DNA from: JAZLIT01 sp045617525
GTDB taxonomy: Bacteria > Bacillota > Bacilli > Bacillales_A > Planococcaceae
Assembly (NCBI GenBank): GCA_045617525.1
Contig: JAZLIT010000149.1
Location: forward strand, 1-5,302
Length of the DNA: 5,302 nt
Direction of reading: 5' to 3'
The notes under the pieces were generated by a model, which was given only the letters and a program-made list of their open reading frames with translations, was not told the DNA's origin and searched no databases. The position numbers and the translations under genes are program-made. Every line of letters starts with the position of its first letter. Within the stretch, counting starts at the first letter, position 1. Of this stretch, positions 1 through 4,954 are shown piece by piece.

Positions 1-446
1 AAGCCCGCTACATAATACGTATAATCATCTAAATCTTCTTTTGTTTGAATGTCCCAGTTTTTCAATGCCCATTTTGCCATGCCTTCTGCCATTTCAGCCG
101 TAGCCGCTTGTACACGTGGCAAAGCGCCATCAGGACAGCAAGCAAGCCAATCACCTAAACGTAGACTTACTTCAGGTAAAATAGCAGCCACAGGGGCAAT
201 TAGCGCCTTATAAGCTGCCTCGTCGAATGGCTTTTTCAAAAGTTCAGCTGTAGCCATTAAATAGTCATGCTTTGCTTCATTTGAAATGTCTTCGTGGTCT
301 TCTATTTCATCAATAGCACGCATTGCTAAATAAGCAACGCCAACCGCATTTTTTAACTCTTTATTTAAGAAAGTAATAGGTATGTAAAAAGTTCGGCTAG
401 TTTTTTTTAAAACGCGCATGGCATCATCTAATAAAATTTTGCTCAT
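1..446 (-). CDS. Squalene/phytoene synthase family protein (N-terminal half, cut by left edge)
   Basis: This reading frame starts at ATG (446-444) and stays open for about 148 codons to the left edge. It was read by hand on the minus strand. The start has a good ribosome binding site, AGAGGAAGA, 5 bases upstream. Family members join two prenyl diphosphates head to head, giving squalene, dehydrosqualene or phytoene for hopanoid or carotenoid synthesis. Visible signatures are SRTFYIPI (residues 17-24), the substrate-binding region YLAMRAIDEIED (39-50) with the first Asp-rich DxxxD motif (D46, D50), and YTYYVAG at the window edge, which matches the conserved Y-x-x-x-VAG segment. The second Asp-rich motif should lie beyond the edge. 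Family members are usually about 270-300 residues, so roughly half is present. The MRAIDEIED form resembles squalene-synthase-like members more than CrtM, but the product cannot be decided from this half. It is transcribed divergently from the exonuclease. Confidence 0.88.
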   Translation of the reverse strand, partial: MSKILLDDAMRVLKKTSRTFYIPITFLNKELKNAVGVAYLAMRAIDEIEDHEDISNEAKHDYLMATAELLKKPFDEAAYKALIAPVAAILPEVSLRLGDWLACCPDGALPRVQAATAEMAEGMAKWALKNWDIQTKEDLDDYTYYVAG

Positions 447-451
447 TTGAA

Positions 452-460
452 TCTTCCTCT
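452..460 (-). promoter_or_regulatory. Ribosome binding site of the squalene/phytoene synthase family gene
   Basis: On the minus strand this reads AGAGGAAGA, ending 5 bases before the ATG at 446-444. It supports that ATG as the start. I could not identify convincing -35/-10 boxes in the remaining AT-rich intergenic sequence (461-600) on either strand. Confidence 0.7.
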
Positions 461-573
461 CAGTGTTCTTCATACCCTATCCTATCGCAAAAAATGAAAA
501 ATAGAAAATAAATCTTCATTACTTTTTAAATTCTTTACTGTATGTTGCGCAGTTTTTAGGTAAAATGGAATAC

Positions 574-618
574 ATGAGTTTGGAACTGTTGTTAGAAAGT
601 AGAAGGTGGACAATTTGA
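574..618 (+). other. Possible 14-codon leader ORF coupled to the exonuclease start
   Basis: An ATG at 574 opens a frame encoding MSLELLLESRRWTI. Its stop, TGA (616-618), overlaps the likely exonuclease start TTG (615-617) in a TTGA arrangement. Overlaps of this kind are a known basis for translational coupling, because the terminating ribosome can restart on the next gene. The exonuclease ribosome binding site (601-609) lies inside this small frame. The leader has only a poor ribosome binding site of its own (TGGAA at 566-570), so it may equally be a chance ORF. It is recorded because of the exact overlap. Confidence 0.25.
601..609 (+). promoter_or_regulatory. Ribosome binding site that favours the TTG start of the exonuclease
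   Basis: AGAAGGTGG is a strong Shine-Dalgarno match lying 5 bases before TTG (615-617). The other in-frame start, GTG at 606, lies inside this site and has only the weaker AGAAAG (595-600) in front of it. This spacing is why the start is placed at 615. Confidence 0.65.
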
Positions 619-1661
619 AACGACAAAAAACATATATAAGTATTGATATTGAGGCTGCCTTAATACGAGGGAGACAATATATTATTGAAATCGGCGCGGT
701 GAAATGGAAGCCGGACGGGACGACTGAAACGTTCACACAATTTGTGCAGCCATACAGGTTCACAAAGTTAAATAACCGAATTCAAAGTTTAACAGGCATT
801 ACGACAGAGCAGTTGCTTGATGCGCCTTCGTTTAAGTATGCGATTAATCAATTTAAACATTGGTGCACAGATGATTATGTCCTTTTAACGTTTGGCGAAT
901 TTGATCGTAAAGTATTAGAAGAAGAGCTTGCACGAAATTATATTAAACCGCATTTTATTTATCCAATTATTGATTTTCAGCAGAAATACATGATTCATAA
1001 TAAAGTGAAGGAACAGCCGAGCCTTGGTGGATTAATGGCAGAGCTTGGGCTAGAAGTGGAGACACAGCACAGAGCACTTGCTGATGCAGATAGCTTACTG
1101 CGTATTTTCCAAAAGGTTGAGGGGGATGAAATCATTCGTCAGCAAGAGACGAATCAATTTACGCTTTTACTTACAAGCTTAAAGCAGCAGGAAGAGACCT
1201 TCTCGCTACAACTAACAAAAGTATTCGCAAATATTGAAGGAAGCCAAATAAAAGTGAAAGACATGGATACACTTTTAATTGAATTGGATTATGTACGTGA
1301 AATTGTAAAGAAAACAAATGAAGATGGGGAAGAAACAGAATCGGAAGTAATTCGAATTACTCCGAGTGCACGCGCAAAGGAATTTCTTCAAGTCTATATT
1401 CAACAACTGAATGGTGAAGTGGTAATTACGCGGTCTGGCATTAAGGGGATGGCACGTGTATTACGTTTACACGAGTGTACTTTCCCGAAAACGGAAGTGA
1501 TGACATTGTCATTCATCCTTGGATCCGAGGATAAGGCGGAGCAATTTAAATATAATGGTGAAGGTGTTGTAGCTTATGAACAAAAGCTTAAAAAGTTACT
1601 TGACCAATATAAGTATGCAATTAAAGGTGAATTTAAAAAGCGTGCATTAATCGATAATTGA
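615..1661 (+). CDS. DEDDh-family 3'-5' exonuclease with long uncharacterised C-terminal region
   Basis: A 348-residue protein from TTG 615 (351 if GTG 606 is used). Residues about 5-170 form a DnaQ/RNase T-type exonuclease domain that removes nucleotides from 3' ends using two metal ions. All five catalytic residues are visible: D11 and E13 in SIDIEA (Exo I), D97 in FGEFDRK (Exo II), and H152 and D157 in HRALADAD (Exo III), so it is the DEDDh subtype. The conserved LTGIT segment is at 59-63. KapD-type relatives are about 200 residues, so the roughly 175 further residues here are unusual. They contain a charged, probably helical stretch (about 170-205), then a mixed segment with no motif I recognise. 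No signal peptide or membrane segment is seen, so it is cytoplasmic. Whether DNA or RNA is the substrate cannot be told. coaW follows on the same strand after 89 bases. Confidence 0.88.
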   Translation: MKRQKTYISIDIEAALIRGRQYIIEIGAVKWKPDGTTETFTQFVQPYRFTKLNNRIQSLTGITTEQLLDAPSFKYAINQFKHWCTDDYVLLTFGEFDRKVLEEELARNYIKPHFIYPIIDFQQKYMIHNKVKEQPSLGGLMAELGLEVETQHRALADADSLLRIFQKVEGDEIIRQQETNQFTLLLTSLKQQEETFSLQLTKVFANIEGSQIKVKDMDTLLIELDYVREIVKKTNEDGEETESEVIRITPSARAKEFLQVYIQQLNGEVVITRSGIKGMARVLRLHECTFPKTEVMTLSFILGSEDKAEQFKYNGEGVVAYEQKLKKLLDQYKYAIKGEFKKRALIDN

Positions 1662-1683
1662 TAGTTCGCTTCTTCATAAATTT

Positions 1684-1704
1684 GTTGCATCCATAAGATG
1701 CGAC
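1684..1704 (+). other. Small hairpin between the exonuclease and coaW
   Basis: GTTGCATC (1684-1691) pairs with GATGCGAC (1697-1704) around a 5-base loop, giving 8 pairs including one G-T wobble. No T-run follows, so it is not a standard intrinsic terminator, and readthrough from the exonuclease into coaW is plausible. A weak promoter-like pair, TTGCAT (1685-1690) and TAAAGT (1708-1713) with a 17-base gap, overlaps it, but the match to consensus is too poor for a firm call. Confidence 0.3.
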
Positions 1705-1730
1705 GAGTAAAGTGGTATAGGGGAGAAGAT

Positions 1731-1744
1731 AGAAGGAGTAGGGG
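1731..1744 (+). promoter_or_regulatory. Ribosome binding region of coaW
   Basis: AGAAGGAG (1731-1738) is the best Shine-Dalgarno match, but it sits 12 bases before the ATG at 1751, longer than usual. A second purine-rich stretch, AGGGG (1740-1744), is at a more normal 6 bases. No better in-frame start lies upstream, and the protein motif GIDTGGT begins immediately after this ATG, so the start is considered sound. Confidence 0.6.
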
Positions 1745-1750
1745 TACGTT

Positions 1751-2596
1751 ATGGGGACAGTTATAGGAATTGACACGGGTGGAACATTGACGAAGCTAGC
1801 TTATCTAAATAGAGAAGACGAGCTAAAGTTAGAAGTATTTCCATCGAATGATATGGATTTAGTAAAACAATGGATTGAAGCACATCCTGATGTTGAAGAA
1901 ATTGGTTTAACAGGAGGACGTGCCGAGCAACTTCGTGAAACGTTGCAATCTGTTAAATCGATGCAGTATATTGTTGAATTTGAAGCAACTTTAAAAGGTG
2001 TTCACCATTTATTACAACGTGAGGGCCATGCAATCGAGCAGGCTATTATCGCAAATATCGGTACAGGGACTTCGATTCATTATATGGATGGAAATTCGCA
2101 TTCGCGTGTTGGTGGAACAGGTATTGGCGGAGGTACGTTGATTGGCCTTGCATCAATTATGACTGGCGTTACTTCTTTTGACGAAGTGACGAAAATTGCA
2201 AGTAAAGGCAGTCGTGAAAGTATTGATTTACTAGTAAAAGATATTTATCAAGGTATGGATACGCCGATTGCAGGAACGTTAACGGCGAGTAACTTTGGTA
2301 AGGTTGGGATTACACTAGGTGAAACGTATCGTACGGAGGACTTACTAGCAACGACACAGGGTCTTGTAGGGGAAGTTATTTCGACGCTAAGCATTCAGTT
2401 AGCAGAGCAATATAAGGCGGAAAATATTGTGTATATTGGCTCTACACTATCTGAGAATGAACATTTAAAGGATGTTATTGCACATTATACGGTTTTAAAG
2501 AAGCATACACCTGTATTTTTAAAAGACTGTGGATTTTCGGGTGCAGTTGGTGCACTGTTAAATATATCTCAGTATCATAAAATAGCGGAAAATTAA
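1751..2596 (+). CDS. coaW: Type II pantothenate kinase
   Basis: A 281-residue cytoplasmic enzyme of the ASKHA (actin/sugar kinase/Hsp70) fold. It phosphorylates pantothenate with ATP to 4'-phosphopantothenate, the first committed step of coenzyme A synthesis. Visible signatures in order are the N-terminal phosphate-binding loop GIDTGGTLTK (6-15), EFEATLKG (76-83) carrying the probable catalytic glutamate, the second glycine-rich loop NIGTGTSI (102-109), RVGGTGIGGGT (119-129) with the conserved arginine, and the late motif YIGSTLSEN (228-236). Its length is close to the Staphylococcus aureus enzyme (about 267 residues). Family knowledge: the S. aureus type II enzyme is not feedback-inhibited by CoA. 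Whether this one behaves the same cannot be read from sequence. It may share a transcript with the upstream exonuclease, and a strong hairpin terminator follows 67 bases after its stop. A degraded copy of its 5' end occurs at 4900-4945. Confidence 0.92.
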   Translation: MGTVIGIDTGGTLTKLAYLNREDELKLEVFPSNDMDLVKQWIEAHPDVEEIGLTGGRAEQLRETLQSVKSMQYIVEFEATLKGVHHLLQREGHAIEQAIIANIGTGTSIHYMDGNSHSRVGGTGIGGGTLIGLASIMTGVTSFDEVTKIASKGSRESIDLLVKDIYQGMDTPIAGTLTASNFGKVGITLGETYRTEDLLATTQGLVGEVISTLSIQLAEQYKAENIVYIGSTLSENEHLKDVIAHYTVLKKHTPVFLKDCGFSGAVGALLNISQYHKIAEN

Positions 2597-2662
2597 TGGG
2601 AAGTACCTAAAGAGCCCCTCATGAAAAAAAGAGGGCACTGAAAAAGTCCTTCAACTATAGGT

Positions 2663-2704
2663 AAGAGCGTCTTGGAACGAATTTTCGTTCCAGACGCTCT
2701 TTTT
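2663..2704 (+). terminator. Intrinsic terminator of coaW
   Basis: AAGAGCGTCT (2663-2672) pairs with AGACGCTCTT (2692-2701). After a single bulged T (2673), GGAACGAA (2674-2681) pairs with TTCGTTCC (2684-2691). The stem is thus about 18 pairs, with its 3' side ending in a T-run (2700-2704). It lies 67 bases after the coaW stop on the same strand. On the minus strand it is also preceded by A-rich sequence, but the T-run supports the plus direction best. Confidence 0.8.
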
Positions 2705-2878
2705 CTTCGATGCCGTTAATTTCCATTCAAGCGGACCGAGTTTCGTGCTTTTCTGCGAAAGATAATCATCGGACTTATTTGGAATGTAAATCCAAGGTGC
2801 CACAAGGATATTTACGGTGAATCTCAAACGAATATTGAAACTGCTAAGTCCCAAAAAAGAGTAAGCAATAGAAAAGGA

Positions 2879-2921
2879 AATAAGGCACTTTCCGTTCGAA
2901 TGGAACGGAAAGTGCCTTATT
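2879..2921. terminator. Long perfect hairpin, probable bidirectional terminator
   Basis: A flawless 19-base inverted repeat (2879-2897 and 2903-2921) surrounds the 5-base loop GAATG; its core is AAGGCACTTTCCGTTC. On the plus strand it runs into ATTTTTG, and on the minus strand into ATTTCCTTTTC. It lies 77 bases beyond the stop of the lipase gene, which is transcribed toward it, so it most likely ends the lipase transcript and shields it from coaW readthrough. Confidence 0.75.
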
Positions 2922-2997
2922 TTTGTTAGAAAAACTAATTCGTCATAAAGTGTTACAGTGCTCTGAAAAACAGGTGGGCTCTATTTGACGATTACAT

Positions 2998-4560
2998 CTA
3001 TTCTATATAAACTGACCGAACCAAAGTCCTGATCGATTCTTTGCCATTCGGGTGCTTAGTCGTCATTTCAATAGTTATATTGTAAACGCCGGACTTTGAA
3101 ACCTTTGGTAGCTTGGATGTGAAATCGGCTCCGTTTGTTGTCTTAGGAATGATCGTTTCCTTAAGTTCATTTCCATCAGGATCCTTGAATTTGAAGGAAA
3201 GGCTTGTTGTTCCGTCTTGCTTCGGTGTTTTCAAGGTGAAGGATGTTTGGTCGGCCTTGCCTATGCCAGCCATTTCGAGCTCAAGCTTCTCTGATTCATC
3301 AAAGGAGGAGACAAGTAGGTAGGCATCATTTGCATTTGCTGCCTTCATTTGTACTGTCCAGGAACCTTCGGTGAACTCGTCTGGCTGGAATGAATAGAGA
3401 CTTGTGCCAGAGAGAATCGTATCATCTTTTATTGGGCCTGAGGGTTTTATAATCGTTCCGTCCGGTGCAACTAGCTCGACAGTTGTGTCATCGCTGGCAG
3501 TGTAGACGGAGATAGTGCCGCTTGTTTTGGCAGGGACATAGATTTCTTTTTTTGTAAATTGGCTATCTGAGAGCATTCCTCCGGTGATATAGCTGGAGGA
3601 TTCACTATGGATGACGGTGTCCGTTTGAATTGATTCTTCTGTATTAGCCGACAATTGACTTACAGCGCTACTGCGTAAATAAGGTTCAATACGGGAAAAG
3701 ACTTTGGACCCTTGGCGGATATTATCATGATCTATTGTACTGTCGGTAAATAAATGTGTACCATATGGCAGCTTTGAGCTCGTCGCCGTAACGAGGCCGT
3801 CATTTGCCCCGTAGGAAGATAAATAGGCTCCGCCGAGTGCTAGGGCAGAGAAGGCCGGTCCTTTGTTTGTTCCGGCTACCGTATAGTATTTATTCTTGTT
3901 GCGGTTGGAATGGCTGTCAGTTGCGGAGCGGAATTTGGCCATTTCCCCGACCTGTAAGGAATAGGTGCCGGCGTCATTCTGCCCGAGCAGTGACCCGAGC
4001 CATCCTGCATACCAGCTGTATGATAGGTCTGCTAGTTCGGATCCATGATGGGGTGAACCTAATGTAATGACTCTGCCGACATATGAATGGGCCCCGTAGT
4101 GGATAAGGGCTGCCTGAGTATCAGGACCGCCCTTGCTGTGGGCAATAATATTCACTTTCTGTCCATTGAAGTGTCGTGATATCTCTCCAAGCATGGAGGC
4201 AAGCAGGCGCCCATTTGTGTATTGATTTTCTGAACCATTGCCGGCCGCATCATACAGTTGGACGAAAACAGTCTGATAACCAGCTTCATATGCTTTCGTA
4301 TAAATATCATTAACACCGTGATAAGTCGTCTCCCCATACCAGCTTGTTGAGCTTCCATTTTTCCCTTGGACAAAGACAATCGGCGTTTTCGATGAATTGT
4401 AATTCGGTGGACGGTCACCAAGGAACCATTCACCAGGGGTGAAGATTTCATCGGACGGCTTCAGCTTTCCGGCTGATACTTCTGAAAACAGACCATAATG
4501 CGTAAAAACCAATAAACATAAGAAAACAGCTAAATACCTTCTTATCAATCGGCTGTTCAT
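2998..4560 (-). CDS. Secreted triacylglycerol lipase/esterase with C-terminal beta-rich extension
   Basis: A 520-residue alpha/beta-hydrolase expected to cleave ester bonds of lipids outside the cell. A Sec signal peptide is clear: basic residues (R4, R7, R8), a hydrophobic core (9-25) and a likely cut after VSA (A30). The catalytic domain (about 58-297) opens with PIVFVQGKNG (60-69), in the position where many lipases have an HG oxyanion motif. The nucleophile elbow is AHSKGG (140-145, Ser142), the A-x-S-x-G form typical of Bacillus lipases. The probable acid is Asp254 in YGANDGLV and the probable base His278 in TIDHDNI. TLGSPHHGS (166-174) is another common lipase segment. Residues about 300-520 look like two beta-sandwich modules, one with VELVAPDGT and a later SWTVQMKA, the other Ig-like and ending the protein. 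They may aid substrate or surface binding. The gene is clearly more GC-rich than its neighbours, suggesting transfer. It appears monocistronic. True lipase versus esterase, and substrate, are undetermined. Confidence 0.88.
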   Translation of the reverse strand: MNSRLIRRYLAVFLCLLVFTHYGLFSEVSAGKLKPSDEIFTPGEWFLGDRPPNYNSSKTPIVFVQGKNGSSTSWYGETTYHGVNDIYTKAYEAGYQTVFVQLYDAAGNGSENQYTNGRLLASMLGEISRHFNGQKVNIIAHSKGGPDTQAALIHYGAHSYVGRVITLGSPHHGSELADLSYSWYAGWLGSLLGQNDAGTYSLQVGEMAKFRSATDSHSNRNKNKYYTVAGTNKGPAFSALALGGAYLSSYGANDGLVTATSSKLPYGTHLFTDSTIDHDNIRQGSKVFSRIEPYLRSSAVSQLSANTEESIQTDTVIHSESSSYITGGMLSDSQFTKKEIYVPAKTSGTISVYTASDDTTVELVAPDGTIIKPSGPIKDDTILSGTSLYSFQPDEFTEGSWTVQMKAANANDAYLLVSSFDESEKLELEMAGIGKADQTSFTLKTPKQDGTTSLSFKFKDPDGNELKETIIPKTTNGADFTSKLPKVSKSGVYNITIEMTTKHPNGKESIRTLVRSVYIE

Positions 4561-4564
4561 TAAA

Positions 4565-4571
4565 CTCCTCC
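4565..4571 (-). promoter_or_regulatory. Ribosome binding site of the lipase gene
   Basis: On the minus strand this reads GGAGGAG, a near-perfect Shine-Dalgarno sequence 4 bases before the ATG at 4560. It fixes the start, which is followed directly by a proper signal peptide. The AT-rich sequence further upstream (4575-4640) probably holds the promoter, but no box pair stands out. Confidence 0.75.
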
Positions 4572-4736
4572 ATTACGTTTTTTTGAATACTTTGCTATAT
4601 ATAAACGACAAATAGACCTAAAGTTGTTTTATAGATAATGTATTCTCTATGTTTCGTCGTATTCCTTCTTTTTCCATTCTATTATACGATTGTGCGGGCT
4701 ATTACCTCTCAATGCGCTTGGAGAATGCTTTTCGAG

Positions 4737-4794
4737 CGTTGCAACGTTGCGTTCACCAAATGGACTAGAAGGAAAGAGGACTCCTCCATTTGGT
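4737..4794. repeat. Inverted-repeat block: overlapping palindromes and a 10-bp stem
   Basis: Two overlapping perfect 10-bp palindromes, CGTTGCAACG (4737-4746) and GCAACGTTGC (4741-4750), are followed at once by ACCAAATGGA (4755-4764), which is the exact reverse complement of TCCATTTGGT (4785-4794) across a 20-base gap. No T-run follows, so it is not an ordinary terminator. The structure resembles small dispersed intergenic repeats of bacilli, but copy number elsewhere in the genome cannot be seen here. Confidence 0.5.
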
Positions 4795-4868
4795 ACGAAA
4801 GAACAACAGGTAGCTAACCACTCGATTTCTTTCACTCTATTAATTGTAATTGAGCTGTTTTAGAAAAT

Positions 4869-4898
4869 ATCTCCTTTTCTGCATCTATGTAAGGAGAT
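4869..4898. other. 8-bp hairpin enclosing a ribosome binding site
   Basis: ATCTCCTT (4869-4876) and AAGGAGAT (4891-4898) are perfect reverse complements with a 14-base loop. On the plus strand the right arm is the Shine-Dalgarno sequence of the small frame starting at 4900, so folding would mask it. On the minus strand the hairpin lies 57 bases after the stop of the right-hand gene and is followed by ATTTTCT, so it could instead be a weak terminator for that gene. The two readings cannot be separated here. Confidence 0.4.
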
Positions 4899-4899
4899 T

Positions 4900-4945
4900 A
4901 TGGCATGGTGTTATAGGATTGACAAGGGTGGAACATAGACGAGGC
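4900..4945 (+). pseudogene. Decayed fragment of a coaW 5' end
   Basis: Positions 4910-4945 align with coaW 1760-1796 at 33 of 37 positions, with one single-base deletion and three substitutions. The match covers the phosphate-binding-loop codons. An ATG at 4900 preceded by AAGGAG (4891-4896) begins a frame reading MAWCYRIDKGGT and then TAG, against MGTVIGIDTGGT in the intact protein. IDxGGT is thus still in frame, and the stop comes from T-to-A at the next codon (TTG to TAG). Beyond 4945 the similarity ends and nothing of the remaining kinase is visible. It is either a short duplication from the neighbouring gene or the stub of a second kinase gene lost by deletion. No product is expected beyond 12 residues. 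Confidence 0.65.
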
Positions 4946-4954
4946 GGTGTTTTT

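Larger units (their letters stand above)
2597..2997. other. Gene-free stretch between convergent coaW and lipase genes
   Basis: About 400 bases with no supported gene. It holds a weak bulged hairpin, GCCCCTC/GAGGGC (2614-2636), the coaW terminator (2663-2704) and a long perfect hairpin (2879-2921). Between the hairpins, a 67-codon minus-strand frame (2651-2854) has no recognisable protein motif and reads through the terminator stem, so it is not taken as a gene. The GAGGGCACTGAAAAAGTCC stretch (2631-2649) looks like the terminal repeat of some Bacillus insertion sequences, so the block to about 2850 may be a transposon remnant. That is an impression from memory, and no matching opposite end was found here. 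Confidence 0.5.
4561..4954. other. Gene-free stretch upstream of the lipase
   Basis: About 390 bases with no supported intact gene. Next to the lipase is an AT-rich region expected to hold its promoter (4561-4650). Then comes an inverted-repeat-rich block (about 4690-4835), an AT-rich spacer, an 8-bp hairpin (4869-4898) and the decayed coaW 5' fragment (4900-4945). A 62-codon minus-strand frame (4647-4835, GTG start) spans the repeat block. It has a weak ribosome binding site and no known motif, and is not taken as a gene. Confidence 0.5.

Noticed and set aside
482..763. 93-codon minus-strand frame across the exonuclease start
   Set aside because: It overlaps the catalytic Exo I region of a well-supported gene on the other strand, and its translation shows no motif.
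1685..1713. TTGCAT and TAAAGT as a coaW promoter
   Set aside because: The spacing of 17 is right, but each box matches consensus at only three to four of six positions, which is common by chance in AT-rich DNA.
2614..2636. GCCCCTC/GAGGGC hairpin just after coaW as a terminator
   Set aside because: The stem is short and bulged and no T-run follows. The hairpin at 2663-2704 is far better.
2651..2854. 67-codon minus-strand frame behind coaW
   Set aside because: It runs through the coaW terminator stem, has no recognisable domain and shows no convincing ribosome binding site. It is kept only as part of a possible IS remnant.
2931..2997. TCTGAAAAACAG-type sequence near 2960 as the opposite end of an insertion sequence
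   Set aside because: It resembles the 2636-2649 stretch only weakly and in the same orientation, so it is not a terminal inverted repeat.
3113..3322. Plus-strand frame inside the lipase gene
   Set aside because: Shadow of the lipase coding sequence with no independent motif.
3804..4067. Arginine- and cysteine-rich plus-strand frame inside the lipase gene
   Set aside because: Shadow frame opposite the GC-rich catalytic region of the lipase.
4152..4451. 99-codon minus-strand frame inside the lipase gene
   Set aside because: Out-of-frame reading of the lipase, which itself has an intact catalytic triad and signal peptide.
4647..4835. 62-codon minus-strand frame upstream of the lipase
   Set aside because: It has a GTG start with a weak ribosome binding site, no known domain, and coincides with a palindrome-rich block, so a non-coding repeat is more likely.
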